Part shown: positions 38,173-47,477 of the stretch, piece after piece
Layout of the letters: each line of letters opens with the position of its first letter
Position numbering within the stretch: position 1 is the first letter of the stretch
Origin: Serratia nevei
GTDB taxonomy: Bacteria; Pseudomonadota; Gammaproteobacteria; Enterobacterales; Enterobacteriaceae
Direction: 5' to 3'
Length of the DNA stretch: 64,000 nt
Assembly: GCF_037948395.1 (NCBI RefSeq)
Contig: NZ_CP149940.1
Span: 5,208,001-5,272,000 of the forward strand
The notes under the pieces: model-generated
Seen by the model: only the letters and a program-made list of their open reading frames with translations
What the model was told of the DNA's origin: nothing
Database searches by the model: none
Program-made: the position numbers and the translations under genes

Positions 38173-39393
38173 ATGATGATGACGGGACTTTCCGGCAAAC
38201 ATATTGTACTTGGCATCAGCGGCGGCATCGCCGCCTACAAATGCCCAGAGCTGGTGCGCCGCCTGCGCGACAGGGGCGCAGAAGTGCGCGTGGTGATGAC
38301 CCACGCCGCCAAGGCGTTCATTACGCCACTGACGCTGCAGGCCGTTTCCGGTTACCCGGTGTCCGACGATCTGTTGGATCCCGCCGCCGAAGCCGCCATG
38401 GGCCACATCGAACTCGGCAAGTGGGCGGATCTGGTGATTCTGGCGCCGGCGACCGCCGATCTGCTGGCGCGCGTCGCCGCCGGCATGGCCAACGATCTGT
38501 TGACCACCGTCTGCCTGGCGACCGACGCCCCTATCGCCGCCGCCCCGGCCATGAACCAGCAGATGTATCGCGCCGCCGCCACGCAGGCCAACCTGCAAAC
38601 GCTGCAGGCGCGCGGCATGCTGCTCTGGGGGCCGGACAGCGGCAGCCAGGCCTGTGGCGACGTCGGCCCGGGCCGCATGCTGGATCCGCTGGACATCGTC
38701 GACCTGGCGAACGCGCATTTCTCCGCCCCGCAGGATCTGCAACATTTACAGGTTATGATCACCGCCGGCCCGACGCGTGAGGCGCTGGATCCGGTACGTT
38801 TCATCAGCAATCACAGCTCCGGCAAAATGGGCTTCGCCATTGCCCGCGCCGCCGCCGCCCGCGGCGCGCAGGTGACGCTGATCGCCGGACCGGTCAGCCT
38901 GCCGACGCCGCCATCGGTCACCCGAGTGGACGTCACCAGTGCGCTGGAGATGGAGCAGGCGGTGCAACAGCGCGCCGCGCAGCAGCAGATTTTCATCTCC
39001 TGCGCCGCCGTGGCCGACTACCGCCCCGAGCAGATCGCCGATGAAAAAATAAAAAAACAGGGTGATGAAATCGTCCTCAAGATGGTAAAAAACCCCGATA
39101 TCGTCGCCGGCGTGGCGGCGATGACCAAAAATCGACCGTTTGTCGTGGGGTTTGCCGCCGAAACCCAGAATGTGGAAGAATACGCGCGGCAAAAACTGGC
39201 GCGTAAGAAGCTGGATTTGATTTGCGCTAACGATGTATCGCTTGCAGAGCACGGGTTCAACAGCGACACCAATGCCCTGCATCTTTTTTGGCAGGATGGA
39301 GAAAAGCGCCTGGCGCTGAGCGACAAGGCACTCCTTGGCCAACGTTTAATAGACGAGATAGTCAGCCGTTATGATGAAAAAAATCGACGTTAA
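38173..39393 (+). CDS. coaBC: Bifunctional phosphopantothenoylcysteine decarboxylase / phosphopantothenate-cysteine ligase
   Basis: Second and third steps of coenzyme A synthesis. 406 residues as in E. coli. The flavin-dependent CoaC half (1-190) has [22 protein letters not shown] (catalytic His), PAMNQQMY and [12 protein letters not shown] (catalytic Cys). The CoaB half has [28 protein letters not shown] and the lysine in [13 protein letters not shown] at 38173, 38176 and 38179 are all possible starts. The end overlaps dut by 23 bp. Confidence 0.97.
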   Translation: MMMTGLSGKHIVLGISGGIAAYKCPELVRRLRDRGAEVRVVMTHAAKAFITPLTLQAVSGYPVSDDLLDPAAEAAMGHIELGKWADLVILAPATADLLARVAAGMANDLLTTVCLATDAPIAAAPAMNQQMYRAAATQANLQTLQARGMLLWGPDSGSQACGDVGPGRMLDPLDIVDLANAHFSAPQDLQHLQVMITAGPTREALDPVRFISNHSSGKMGFAIARAAAARGAQVTLIAGPVSLPTPPSVTRVDVTSALEMEQAVQQRAAQQQIFISCAAVADYRPEQIADEKIKKQGDEIVLKMVKNPDIVAGVAAMTKNRPFVVGFAAETQNVEEYARQKLARKKLDLICANDVSLAEHGFNSDTNALHLFWQDGEKRLALSDKALLGQRLIDEIVSRYDEKNRR

Positions 39394-39829
39394 GATCCTC
39401 GACCCGCGCATCGGTCAGGATTTCCCGCTACCGACCTACGCCACGCCGGGCTCCGCCGGTCTCGACCTGCGCGCCTGCCTGGACAGCGCGGTGGAGCTGG
39501 CGCCGGGTGAAACCACGCTGTTGCCTACCGGCCTCGCGATCCACATCGCCGACGCCGGCCTGGCGGCGGTGATCCTGCCGCGCTCCGGCCTGGGCCACAA
39601 GCACGGCGTCGTGCTGGGCAACCTGGTCGGCCTGATCGACTCCGATTATCAGGGCCAGCTGATGGTGTCCGTTTGGAACCGCGGCCAGAAACACTTCACC
39701 ATCGAGCCGGGCGAACGTATCGCTCAGATGGTCTTCGTGCCGGTGGTGCAGGCCGAATTCAACCTGGTGGAAGAGTTCGACAGCAGCGAGCGCGGCGAAG
39801 GCGGCTTCGGCCACTCGGGGCGCCACTAA
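39371..39829 (+). CDS. dut: dUTP diphosphatase
   Basis: Hydrolyses dUTP to dUMP, which supplies thymidylate synthesis and keeps uracil out of DNA; a homotrimer. 152 residues. Motifs 1-5 are clear: [29 protein letters not shown] (catalytic Asp), [11 protein letters not shown] and C-terminal [12 protein letters not shown]. The start lies inside the last codons of coaBC, so expression is coupled. In E. coli slmA follows as here. Confidence 0.98.
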   Translation: MMKKIDVKILDPRIGQDFPLPTYATPGSAGLDLRACLDSAVELAPGETTLLPTGLAIHIADAGLAAVILPRSGLGHKHGVVLGNLVGLIDSDYQGQLMVSVWNRGQKHFTIEPGERIAQMVFVPVVQAEFNLVEEFDSSERGEGGFGHSGRH

Positions 39830-39871
39830 GCGCCACCCAATGCACGATGGCCGGCAGGGAAACGTCGCCTG

Positions 39872-39916
39872 AACCTTGCCTTTCCGGGGAGAAGGATGTC
39901 TCTGCGGCAAGGTTTT
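39872..39916 (+). terminator. Possible terminator or hairpin after dut
   Basis: AACCTTGCC (39872-39880) pairs with GGCAAGGTT (39906-39914), followed by TTA; the loop has inner pairing CCTT/AAGG. It is longer than a typical intrinsic terminator and the T-run is short. Confidence 0.4.
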
Positions 39917-40080
39917 ACCGCGACAATTGCAGCGCACACCAGGCAGCGCGGAAAAAGGCCGTTAAGGCCGCTGACCCCAGCATCGTAAAAAAGCTATCAC
40001 ATAAGCCGCACAGAGCCTGCTCTGCAGCGGCCGGTGCGCGGGTTTCCGTCAGTTAAGTTTTAGCAAGGGTCTAATCAGAC

Positions 40081-40677
40081 ATGGCAGAAAAAGAAAAGAC
40101 GAAAAGGAATCGGCGCGAGGAAATATTGCAGGCGTTAGCCCAGATGCTGGAGTCCAGCGACGGCAGCCAACGCATCACCACCGCCAAGCTCGCCGCGAAC
40201 GTGGGTGTTTCTGAAGCTGCGCTGTATCGGCATTTCCCCAGCAAGACACGGATGTTCGACAGCCTGATCGAGTTTATCGAAGACAGCCTGATCACCCGCA
40301 TCAACCTGATCTTGCAGGACGAGAAAGAGACGTTTAATCGTCTGCGCCTGATTTTACTGCTGATTCTGGGCTTTGCGGAACGCAACCCGGGGCTGACGCG
40401 CATCATGACCGGCCACGCGCTGATGTTTGAACAGGATCGCCTGCAGGGCCGCATCAACCAGCTGTTCGAACGCATCGAGGCGCAGCTGCGCCAGGTGTTG
40501 AAAGAGCGTAAATTGCGCGAAGGCAAAGGCTTTATCGTCGATGAAACGCTGCTGGCGAGCCAGCTGCTGGCCTTCTGCGAAGGCATGTTGTCGCGCTATG
40601 TGCGTTCGGAATTCCGCTATCGCCCAACGCAGGAATTTGACGCCCGCTGGCCGCTGTTGGCGGCCCAGCTGCAATAA
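40081..40677 (+). CDS. slmA: Nucleoid occlusion factor SlmA
   Basis: TetR-family DNA-binding protein that blocks FtsZ ring assembly over the nucleoid. Its 198 residues equal E. coli SlmA. The N-terminal helix-turn-helix reads [23 protein letters not shown] (about 32-54); the remainder is the dimer/FtsZ-binding domain, ending [14 protein letters not shown]. It has its own start 251 bp after dut and a strong terminator shared with pyrE. Confidence 0.98.
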   Translation: MAEKEKTKRNRREEILQALAQMLESSDGSQRITTAKLAANVGVSEAALYRHFPSKTRMFDSLIEFIEDSLITRINLILQDEKETFNRLRLILLLILGFAERNPGLTRIMTGHALMFEQDRLQGRINQLFERIEAQLRQVLKERKLREGKGFIVDETLLASQLLAFCEGMLSRYVRSEFRYRPTQEFDARWPLLAAQLQ

Positions 40678-40681
40678 AGAT

Positions 40682-40706
40682 AACGCCGGGCATGCCCGGC
40701 GTTTTT
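40682..40706. terminator. Bidirectional terminator between slmA and pyrE
   Basis: AACGCCGGGCATGCCCGGCG palindrome followed by T-run on the plus strand; it lies between convergent genes. Confidence 0.9.
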
Positions 40707-40708
40707 AC

Positions 40709-41350
40709 TTACACCCCGTACTGCTCGCGGTAAGCGCGCACCGCCGCCAGGTGGTCCGCCATTTCCGGTTTCTCTTCCAGATAGGCGATCAGGTCCTTCA
40801 GCGTCACGATTGAAATCACCTTGCAGTGATAGTCGCGTTCCACTTCCTGAATGGCGGAGATATCCGCGCGGCCGCGTTCCTGACGGTCGAGGGAGATCAG
40901 CACGCCCGCCAGCGAAGCGCCGCTGGCGCCGATGATTTCCATCGACTCGCGGATCGCGGTGCCGGCGGTGATCACATCGTCTACCAACATCACGCGCCCC
41001 TGCAGCGGGCTGCCTACCAGCGAACCGCCTTCGCCGTGGGTCTTGGCTTCCTTACGGTTAAAGCAGTAAGGCACGTCGCGCTCATGGTGTTCCGCCAACG
41101 CCACCGCCGTAGTGGTGGCAATAGGAATACCTTTATAGGCCGGGCCAAACAGCAGGTCGAAATCGATGCCGGAGTCCATCAGGGCTTCGGCGTAGAAGCG
41201 CCCCAACAGCGCAAGATCGCGCCCGGTATTAAACAGGCCGGCATTGAAGAAATACGGGCTGGTGCGGCCGGACTTCAGGGTGAACTCGCCGAATTTCAAT
41301 ACCTGCTTGTTAAGCGCGAACTCGATAAACTGGCGCTGATAGGCTTTCAT
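40709..41350 (-). CDS. pyrE: Orotate phosphoribosyltransferase
   Basis: Joins orotate to PRPP to form OMP in pyrimidine synthesis. Its 213 residues equal E. coli Pyr[17 protein letters not shown] near 20 binds orotate; the PRPP loop is [17 protein letters not shown] near 120; GPAYKGIPI is near 70. It lies 96 bp after rph with an attenuator between, so its expression depends on translation of rph and on UTP. Confidence 0.99.
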   Translation of the reverse strand: MKAYQRQFIEFALNKQVLKFGEFTLKSGRTSPYFFNAGLFNTGRDLALLGRFYAEALMDSGIDFDLLFGPAYKGIPIATTTAVALAEHHERDVPYCFNRKEAKTHGEGGSLVGSPLQGRVMLVDDVITAGTAIRESMEIIGASGASLAGVLISLDRQERGRADISAIQEVERDYHCKVISIVTLKDLIAYLEEKPEMADHLAAVRAYREQYGV

Positions 41351-41412
41351 TACTGCTTCTCCTCGTCTGAATCTGCTTGGGTCTTGTCATTACTGCCGCC
41401 CGATCGTCGGGC

Positions 41413-41440
41413 ATAAAAAAGGCGACTTCTCAGTCGCCTT
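41413..41440 (-). promoter_or_regulatory. pyrE attenuator (UTP-sensitive intrinsic terminator)
   Basis: On the minus strand AAGGCGACT-GAGA-AGTCGCCTT is followed by TTTTTTAT, starting seven bases after the rph stop. In E. coli the coupled ribosome finishing rph prevents this terminator from acting when UTP is low. Intact rph extends close to the hairpin here, as the mechanism needs. Confidence 0.92.
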
Positions 41441-41446
41441 AAAAAA

Positions 41447-42163
41447 TCAGTCCGCCAGCGCCGCTTTCTGCGCCTGGAAGATGGTTTCGATGCCCCCTCG
41501 GGCCAGCGCCAATAGCGCCAACAGCTCATCGTGGCTGAACGGCTCGCCTTCGGCGGTACCCTGCACTTCAATCATGCGGCCATCTTCCATCATCACTACG
41601 TTCATGTCGGTTTCCGCCGCGGAATCCTCCACATACTCCAGATCGCACAGCGCTTCGCCATTGACGATGCCGACGGAAACCGCCGCCACCATGCCCTTCA
41701 TCGGGTTGGCTTTCAGCTTGCCGTTGGCCACCAGCGTGTTCAGCGCATCGGCCAGCGCCACGCAGGCGCCGGAGATGGAGGCGGTGCGGGTACCGCCGTC
41801 GGCCTGCAGTACGTCGCAGTCGAGGGTGATGGTGAATTCACCGAGCTTTTTCAGATCCACCGCGGCGCGCAGCGAGCGCGCGATCAGGCGCTGGATCTCC
41901 AGCGTGCGGCCACCCTGCTTGCCTTTGGCGGCTTCACGGGCATTGCGGCTGTGGGTGGAGCGCGGCAGCATACCGTACTCGGCGGTGATCCAACCTTGCC
42001 CCTGGCCTTTCAGGAAGCGCGGAACGCCCTCTTCTACCGTGGCGGTGCACAAGACTTTGGTATCGCCAAACTCAACCAGCACTGAACCTTCAGCGTGTTT
42101 GGTATAGTGACGGGTCAGTGTCAGGGGGCGAACTTGCTGTGGTGCTCTGCCTGCAGGACGCAT
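41447..42163 (-). CDS. rph: Ribonuclease PH
   Basis: Phosphorolytic 3' exonuclease that trims tRNA precursors; a hexamer. Full 238 residues. [14 protein letters not shown] (phosphate-binding region near 125), [13 protein letters not shown] and [15 protein letters not shown] are present. Unlike E. coli K-12, whose rph is frameshifted, the gene is intact to its ALAD end and so also serves as the leader cistron for pyrE attenuation. Confidence 0.99.
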   Translation of the reverse strand: MRPAGRAPQQVRPLTLTRHYTKHAEGSVLVEFGDTKVLCTATVEEGVPRFLKGQGQGWITAEYGMLPRSTHSRNAREAAKGKQGGRTLEIQRLIARSLRAAVDLKKLGEFTITLDCDVLQADGGTRTASISGACVALADALNTLVANGKLKANPMKGMVAAVSVGIVNGEALCDLEYVEDSAAETDMNVVMMEDGRMIEVQGTAEGEPFSHDELLALLALARGGIETIFQAQKAALAD

Positions 42164-42200
42164 GGGCTCTCTCCGGCTTCAAATCAACTATTGGCTGCGC

Positions 42201-42256
42201 ATTATACGGGCTTCGTGACGTAATGCCTATCCTGCCCGCAGCCGCGACGCTATAAT
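42201..42256. promoter_or_regulatory. Back-to-back promoters of rph-pyrE and yicC
   Basis: Minus strand: TATAAT (plus-strand ATTATA 42201-42206) with TAGGCA 17 bp upstream (42224-42229). Plus strand: TATAAT at 42251-42256 with a weak -35, TATCCT (42228-42233). The two -35 regions overlap by two bases. Confidence 0.6.
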
Positions 42257-42289
42257 CGCCCCATCTTTTCCTATTACGGGTACGCATCA

Positions 42290-43153
42290 ATGATCCGCAG
42301 CATGACCGCCTACGCCCGGCGTGAAATCAAGGGTGAATGGGGCAGCGCAGCCTGGGAGCTGCGTTCCGTTAACCAGCGCTACTTAGAAACCTACATCCGC
42401 CTGCCGGAACAATTCCGCAGCCTGGAGCCGGTGATCCGTGAACGTATCCGTGGCCGCCTGACCCGCGGCAAAGTCGAATGCAACCTGCGTTTCGAACTGG
42501 ATCCAAGCGCGCAAAGCTCGCTGATCCTGAACGAAAAACTGGCCAAACAGCTGGTTGAAGCCGCCAACTGGGTGAAAATGCAGAGCGACGAAGGGGAAAT
42601 CAACCCGATCGACGTGCTGCGCTGGCCGGGCGTGATGTCCGCGCAGGAGCAGGATCTGGACGCCATCAGCGCCGAGCTGATGCAGGCGCTGGACGGCGCG
42701 CTGGATGACTTCATCGTCGCACGCGAAAGCGAAGGCGCCGCGCTGAAAACGCTGATTGAACAACGCCTCGACGGCGTCAGCGCCGAAGTGGTCAAAGTGC
42801 GCGCCCAGATGCCGAACATCCTGCAATGGCAGCGCGAACGCCTGGTCAGCAAGCTGGAAGAGGCGCAGGTACAGCTGGAAAACACCCGCCTGGAGCAGGA
42901 GCTGGTGCTGATGGCGCAGCGCATCGACGTCGCCGAAGAGCTGGACCGTCTGGAAGCGCACGTGAAAGAGACGCACAACATCCTGAAGAAGAAAGAAGCC
43001 GTCGGCCGCCGCCTCGACTTCATGATGCAGGAGTTCAACCGCGAATCGAACACCCTGGCCTCCAAGTCGATCAATGCCGACGTCACCGCTTCCGCCATCG
43101 AGCTGAAAGTGCTGATCGAGCAAATGCGCGAGCAGATTCAGAACATCGAGTGA
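42290..43153 (+). CDS. yicC: YicC family endoribonuclease
   Basis: 287 residues as in E. coli YicC. N-terminal MIRSMTAYARREIKGEWGSA and the C-terminal FMMQEFNRESNTLASKS are family signatures; the middle (about 150-240) is helical and charged. YicC-type proteins are RNases linked to turnover of small RNAs. It is divergent from rph and followed by a terminator. In E. coli dinD comes next; here an unrelated minus-strand gene does. Confidence 0.95.
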   Translation: MIRSMTAYARREIKGEWGSAAWELRSVNQRYLETYIRLPEQFRSLEPVIRERIRGRLTRGKVECNLRFELDPSAQSSLILNEKLAKQLVEAANWVKMQSDEGEINPIDVLRWPGVMSAQEQDLDAISAELMQALDGALDDFIVARESEGAALKTLIEQRLDGVSAEVVKVRAQMPNILQWQRERLVSKLEEAQVQLENTRLEQELVLMAQRIDVAEELDRLEAHVKETHNILKKKEAVGRRLDFMMQEFNRESNTLASKSINADVTASAIELKVLIEQMREQIQNIE

Positions 43154-43172
43154 TCCGGCCCCGCACGCCATC

Positions 43173-43197
43173 AAGCCCGCGCCAAGCGGGCTTTTTT
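43173..43197 (+). terminator. Terminator after yicC
   Basis: AAGCCCGC-GCCAA-GCGGGCTT followed by TTTT. Confidence 0.92.
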
Positions 43198-43208
43198 ATG
43201 GCTGTAGA

Positions 43209-43598
43209 TCAGCGATGGGCAGCCACCGGCTCTTCGCCCATCAGCCCCATTTTCTGCAGCTGCACCGCAATGCTCCAGGTTGAGCGTTCAAACTCATCGC
43301 TCAGCGCTTCCAGCGTCGCCCCGGCCGCATGGCTCTCGCGCAACCTCAGCTTTTCCTCTTCCGGCCAAGGGAAGTAGGCATTGGCCGGCCGCCCCTCGGC
43401 CAGATTCTTCTGCCGCTTCTCCTCCGGCGTCAGCCGGGCTTTTTTCTGCAGTTCGGCTTCACCGTCGAACTCGTTGGCCAACGCGAACAGCAGGCGGATA
43501 GCCTCCGGCGCGCAAGCCGCCGAAGCCGGTCTCAACAGCTCACCGGTGTCGGGATTAACCCCGTTGGCCAGCGCCCTGAGCAACGTGCCGGTATTCAT
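43209..43598 (-). CDS. Hypothetical protein with HTH-like C-terminus
   Basis: 129 residues, not recognised. The start is firm: AGGAGGCGAACA precedes ATG at 43598. The N-terminal part begins MNTGTLLRALANGVNPDTG and has an ALANEFDGEAEL segment; the middle is charged (KKARLTPEEKRQKNLAEGRP). The end, PWPEEEKLRLRESHAAGATL then LSDEFERSTWSIAVQLQKMG, fits the spacing of a helix-turn-helix (an entry helix, a glycine-turn and a recognition helix with RSTWSI). No signal peptide or membrane segment. It may be a small regulator; this is inference. It sits where E. coli carries dinD. Confidence 0.7.
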   Translation of the reverse strand: MNTGTLLRALANGVNPDTGELLRPASAACAPEAIRLLFALANEFDGEAELQKKARLTPEEKRQKNLAEGRPANAYFPWPEEEKLRLRESHAAGATLEALSDEFERSTWSIAVQLQKMGLMGEEPVAAHR

Positions 43599-43947
43599 TG
43601 TTCGCCTCCTTATCCGAGAAGATGCGCCGGTCGTGGCGCCTTGTTCAGACATTTTTCTTTGCCTCCCTCGAGAAAACCACGCTTTACGCCATGAAAAAGC
43701 ACCAGTTGCGAGCCAGATTCCAGGCGTTTGCACGCGAGTGACAGTGATTGCATCAGGTTGCGAGCCGGCAGGCCCCTGCACCGGGAAGCTTATGAAAAAC
43801 TGCCGGACAGCACGTGTGGATGACATTTGGCAAGATATCCCGCATGCCATAAGTATTTTGTTCTAATTATCACGCAAGGTAATGAAAGGACGTCGATGCT
43901 GTGGCTAAATGTGTTTTTTCTCTGCCCGTGAACCGTACGGACCGTTT
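43599..43947. other. Non-coding divergent region upstream of nupC
   Basis: 349 bp between the hypothetical gene and nupC. No credible gene was found. TGTTC-TAATTA-TCACG at 43859-43874 matches the CRP consensus halves at 7 of 10 positions, 74 bp before nupC; this is weak evidence for CRP control. It probably holds both divergent promoters. Confidence 0.4.
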
Positions 43948-45132
43948 ATGCCACAAATTCTGCAATTTATTATGGCTCTGGTGGTGATCATCGCCCTGGC
44001 GCTGCTGGTCAGCAATAATCGCAAGAAAATCCGCCTGCGCTATATCATCCAGCTGCTGGTGATCGAAGGCGCGCTGGCCTATTTCTTCCTGCACTCCGCC
44101 AGCGGGCTCAGCGTGATCAAACACGTCGCCGGCTTCTTCGACACCCTGCTCGCCTACGCCGCCCAAGGATCGGAGTTCGTGTTCGGCGGCATGAGCAAGG
44201 ATGGCCTGGCGTTTATCTTCCTCGGCGTTTTGTGCCCTATCATCTTTATTTCCGCCCTGATCGGCATTTTGCAGCATTTCCGTATCCTGCCGCTGATCAT
44301 CCGCCTGGTCGGCACCCTGCTATCCAAGGTCAACGGCATGGGCAAGCTGGAGTCGTTCAACGCCGTCAGCACGCTGGTGCTGGGGCAGTCGGAGAACTTC
44401 ATCGCCTATAAAGGCATCATCGGCGATATCTCGCCGCGCCGCATGTACACCATGGCCGCGACCGCCATGTCGACGGTATCGCTCTCCATCGTCGGCGCCT
44501 ACATGTCGATGATCGACGCGCAGTATGTGGTGGCGGCATTGATCCTTAATATGTTCAGCACCTTCATCATTCTGTCGATCATCAACCCGTATCAGGTCGA
44601 AGACGAGCCGGAGCTGAAGCTGAACAAACTGCATGAAGATCAGAGCTTCTTCGAAATGTTGGGCGAGTACATTCTGGCCGGCTTCAAGATTGCGATGATC
44701 ATCGCGGCGATGCTGATCGGCTTTATCGCGCTGATCTCCGCCGTCAATGCGCTGTTCTCCGCGGTGCTCGGCATCAGCTTCCAGCAGATCCTCGGCTATG
44801 TGTTCTATCCGCTGGCCTGGCTGATCGGCATCCCGGCGGAGGAGGCCCTGAAGGCGGGCAGCATCATGGCGACCAAGCTGGTGGCCAACGAATTCGTGGC
44901 GATGATTGAGCTGAAGAAAATCGCGGCGGAGCTGTCGCCGCGCGGGCTAGGTATTCTGTCGGTGTTCCTGGTGTCGTTCGCCAACTTCGCCTCCATCGGC
45001 ATCGTCGCCGGCGCCATCAAGGGGCTGAACGAGCAGCAAGGCAACGTAGTTTCCCGTTTTGGCCTGAAGCTGGTTTATGGCTCGACGCTGGTGAGCCTGC
45101 TGTCAGCGGCCATCGCCGGCCTGGTGCTGTAA
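43948..45132 (+). CDS. nupC: Concentrative nucleoside transporter NupC
   Basis: Proton-driven uptake of pyrimidine nucleosides and adenosine across the inner membrane. 394 residues (400 in E. coli) with the CNT fold: [20 protein letters not shown] at the start, [27 protein letters not shown] (nucleoside site), [29 protein letters not shown] and [21 protein letters not shown] at 43948 gives the family N-terminus; an earlier ATG at 43909 lacks a well-spaced SD. E. coli nupC is elsewhere on its chromosome. Confidence 0.93.
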   Translation: MPQILQFIMALVVIIALALLVSNNRKKIRLRYIIQLLVIEGALAYFFLHSASGLSVIKHVAGFFDTLLAYAAQGSEFVFGGMSKDGLAFIFLGVLCPIIFISALIGILQHFRILPLIIRLVGTLLSKVNGMGKLESFNAVSTLVLGQSENFIAYKGIIGDISPRRMYTMAATAMSTVSLSIVGAYMSMIDAQYVVAALILNMFSTFIILSIINPYQVEDEPELKLNKLHEDQSFFEMLGEYILAGFKIAMIIAAMLIGFIALISAVNALFSAVLGISFQQILGYVFYPLAWLIGIPAEEALKAGSIMATKLVANEFVAMIELKKIAAELSPRGLGILSVFLVSFANFASIGIVAGAIKGLNEQQGNVVSRFGLKLVYGSTLVSLLSAAIAGLVL

Positions 45133-45166
45133 TCCCCACTCCCGGCCGCATGGCCGGGAGTTCGCT

Positions 45167-45601
45167 TTAAAACGCCACGCACACCGGCGCATCCACCCGC
45201 ATCACCGAATCCTGCGCAAACTGCTGCTTATAGCCGCTGCGCAGCGCCTCGATATTCGCCTCGCTCTCTTTGCCCGGCGCATGGATCAACAGCAGCGCCT
45301 TGCTGTTCTCGCGCGCCAGCTTGCCGTCGTGGCCCAGCCACTGCCCTTTGGCATCAAAGACCGTCAGCCCGTCTTTAAAACGCGGCGTCACCTGGCTGTC
45401 GACGAAGGTTTGCCACTCGGCGGCGGTGATCGCCGGCCCCGCCGGGCGATTCAGGCCGAAGTAGAGCGTTGTTTGCATCATCGGATCGCCGGTGTGGCAA
45501 GCCGGAGCGGGTGACACAGCCTGATGGCCTGGCGCCACGCAGCCGCTCAGCAGCAGGGCGGCCACCACGGCGCCGGCGGCCAGTTTCGGGGAGTTTTTCA
45601 T
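45167..45601 (-). CDS. DUF3574 family lipoprotein
   Basis: 144 residues. The signal peptide ends in a lipobox, LLSG-C (C21), so the product is lipid-anchored. The mature part TLYFGLNRPAGPAITAAEW, VTPRFKDGLTVFDAKGQW and GYKQQFAQDSVMRVD is the DUF3574 pattern; function is unknown in the family. ATG at 45601 is chosen because it starts the signal peptide; the frame opens further upstream without merit. It converges on nupC. Confidence 0.85.
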   Translation of the reverse strand: MKNSPKLAAGAVVAALLLSGCVAPGHQAVSPAPACHTGDPMMQTTLYFGLNRPAGPAITAAEWQTFVDSQVTPRFKDGLTVFDAKGQWLGHDGKLARENSKALLLIHAPGKESEANIEALRSGYKQQFAQDSVMRVDAPVCVAF

Positions 45602-45854
45602 CTGCAGTCTCGGTTTCTCGGTTGAAGGATTAGCTGCAAAAAGCATAGTCAGCGATGGAAACCAGCGCGAAATTTCTAATGCTTTTATCAACAGCCAGAT
45701 GTTAAAAAAGGCTGGTTATCGGCAATAAAAACGGATTTTGGATTAGCTAAATTAATCCGAAACACCATCAGTGAAAAAAACTCAGTGGCGCGCGCCATCG
45801 GCGGCGATTACCCTGCCGGCCATCATTCTGACGCAAGTACGCTGTGAATCCCTT

Positions 45855-46472
45855 ATGTTACTGAGCATCCTTTATATCATCGGCATCACCGCCGAAGCCA
45901 TGACCGGCGCGCTGGCGGCCGGCCGCCGCCAAATGGACATGTTCGGCGTGATCATCATCGCTTCGGTCACGGCGATCGGCGGCGGGTCGGTGCGCGATAT
46001 GCTGCTCGGGCATTTTCCATTGGGCTGGGTCAAACACCCGGAATACATCGTCATCGTCGCGATAGCGGCGATCGTCACCACCTGGGTGGCCCCCCTGATG
46101 CGCCATCTGCGCCGCCTGTTCCTGGTGCTCGACGCCGTCGGCCTGATCGTCTTCTCCATCATCGGCGCGCAGGTGGCGCTGGATATGGGGCACAGTGCGA
46201 TTATCGCCGCCATCGCCGCAGTGATCACCGGCGTCTTCGGCGGGGTGCTGCGCGACATGTTCTGCAACCGTATCCCGCTGGTTTTCCAGAAAGAGATCTA
46301 TGCCGGCATCTCCTTCAGCGCCGCCTGGCTGTATATCGGCCTGCAGCACCTCAGCCTGCCGCACAATCTGGTGGTGATCCTCACGCTGGTCGCCGGCCTG
46401 AGCGCGCGCCTGATCGCCCTGCGCTTCCGCCTCGGCCTGCCGGTGTTCAACTACCAGCATCCGGATCACTGA
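45855..46472 (+). CDS. yicG: TRIC-type cation channel family protein YicG (UPF0126)
   Basis: 205 residues as in E. coli YicG. About seven hydrophobic segments form two repeats of three helices, each with the glycine-rich motif of the TRIC fold: [13 protein letters not shown] near 45 and [14 protein letters not shown] near 130. [15 protein letters not shown] is at the N-terminus. Bacterial TRICs are homotrimeric potassium-permeable channels; physiology here is unknown. ATG at 45855 is chosen by homology. The 3' end overlaps the convergent LysR gene by 7 bp. E. coli has ligB next to it; that gene is not here. Confidence 0.93.
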   Translation: MLLSILYIIGITAEAMTGALAAGRRQMDMFGVIIIASVTAIGGGSVRDMLLGHFPLGWVKHPEYIVIVAIAAIVTTWVAPLMRHLRRLFLVLDAVGLIVFSIIGAQVALDMGHSAIIAAIAAVITGVFGGVLRDMFCNRIPLVFQKEIYAGISFSAAWLYIGLQHLSLPHNLVVILTLVAGLSARLIALRFRLGLPVFNYQHPDH

Positions 46473-47362
46473 TCGTCCGGCAGCATGTACCGCGCCAGAT
46501 AATCCACGAACACCCGGACTTTCGGCAACATGTGCCGGTTAGAGGGCCACACGGCAGAAAACGCGCCGCGCTCGGGCGTGCTGTCTTGCAGCACCGCCGT
46601 CAGCTGCCCGCTGCGCAGGGCCTGGCTCAAAGTGAAATCCGGCAGGTAGGCGATGCCCAATCCCTGCTGCGCCGCATGGATTAGCGCCTCAACACTGCTG
46701 AAACTCATCGTCACCGGCAACCTTAACGACAACGCCTCATCGTCGGCGCTCAGCCGCCACGCCTGCAACTGCTGCCCGCCCGGGAAGCGATAACGCAAAC
46801 AAGCATGCTCGAGCAGATCCGCCGGTTTCAACGGCGTTCCGCGCCGGCGGAAGTAGTCCGGCGCGCCGACTAAAACCTGTCGAAACGGTCCAAGACGCCG
46901 CGCCATCAGGCGGGAATCAGCCAGCTCGCCGCCGCGAACCGCCACATCAACGCCCTCGGCGATCAGATCCGCGATGCGATCGTTGAAGTCCACATCCAAC
47001 TCAATCTCAGGATAACGCGCGGTAAAATCAGCCAACAGCGGCACCAGCATGCGGTAACCGATGGCGGGCATGCTGACGCGCAGCTTGCCGCGCGGCGCCT
47101 CTGAAATACGTACCATCTCGGCTTCAGCGTTCTCGATGTCACTAACAATACGCCGGCAGCGTTCGTAAAATAGCGCCCCTTCCTCCGTCAAATTGATGCG
47201 CCGGGTGCTGCGGTTGAACAGCCTAACGCCCAACGACGCCTCCAGCCGCGCCACGCTTTTACCCACCGCCGAGGCCGACACCCCCAATCGCTCCCCAGCA
47301 GCGACAAAGCTGCACGATTCGGCAGCGCGAACAAACGCCAGCAGCCCGCTCAAACTTTCCAT
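46466..47362 (-). CDS. LysR family transcriptional regulator
   Basis: 298 residues. The winged helix-turn-helix at 1-60 ([40 protein letters not shown]) leads to a type 2 periplasmic-binding effector domain (about 90-290, with the [13 protein letters not shown] motif). It belongs to the CrgA/PtrR-like branch by look. It is divergent from an MFS exporter across 115 bp that contain a 14-bp direct repeat, the usual design for a LysR protein controlling its neighbour. Ligand unknown. Confidence 0.9.
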   Translation of the reverse strand: MESLSGLLAFVRAAESCSFVAAGERLGVSASAVGKSVARLEASLGVRLFNRSTRRINLTEEGALFYERCRRIVSDIENAEAEMVRISEAPRGKLRVSMPAIGYRMLVPLLADFTARYPEIELDVDFNDRIADLIAEGVDVAVRGGELADSRLMARRLGPFRQVLVGAPDYFRRRGTPLKPADLLEHACLRYRFPGGQQLQAWRLSADDEALSLRLPVTMSFSSVEALIHAAQQGLGIAYLPDFTLSQALRSGQLTAVLQDSTPERGAFSAVWPSNRHMLPKVRVFVDYLARYMLPDDQ

Positions 47363-47401
47363 ATGGCCCCCATTAGAGCGTTTTTGTCCTGAAAGTGTGG
47401 A

Positions 47402-47436
47402 ATTCAGCCTTATTTTTAACCTATTCAGTCTTATTT
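47402..47436. promoter_or_regulatory. Direct repeat, candidate LysR operator
   Basis: ATTCAGCCTTATTT (47402-47415) and ATTCAGTCTTATTT (47423-47436) match at 13 of 14 bases and are 21 bp apart, two helical turns. They lie in the middle of the LysR/MFS divergent region. Confidence 0.6.
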
Positions 47437-47477
47437 ATCATCCATACCCATCGAAACCACCGCATCAGGAATCGCCC

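Noticed and set aside
43741..43756. Additional CRP site near AGTGACAGTGATTGCATC
   Set aside because: Only one half resembles the consensus; the candidate at 43859-43874 is better but still weak.
45740..45758. GGATTA-N7-TAATCC inverted repeat upstream of yicG
   Set aside because: Short arms in AT-rich DNA; common by chance and with no matching second copy nearby.
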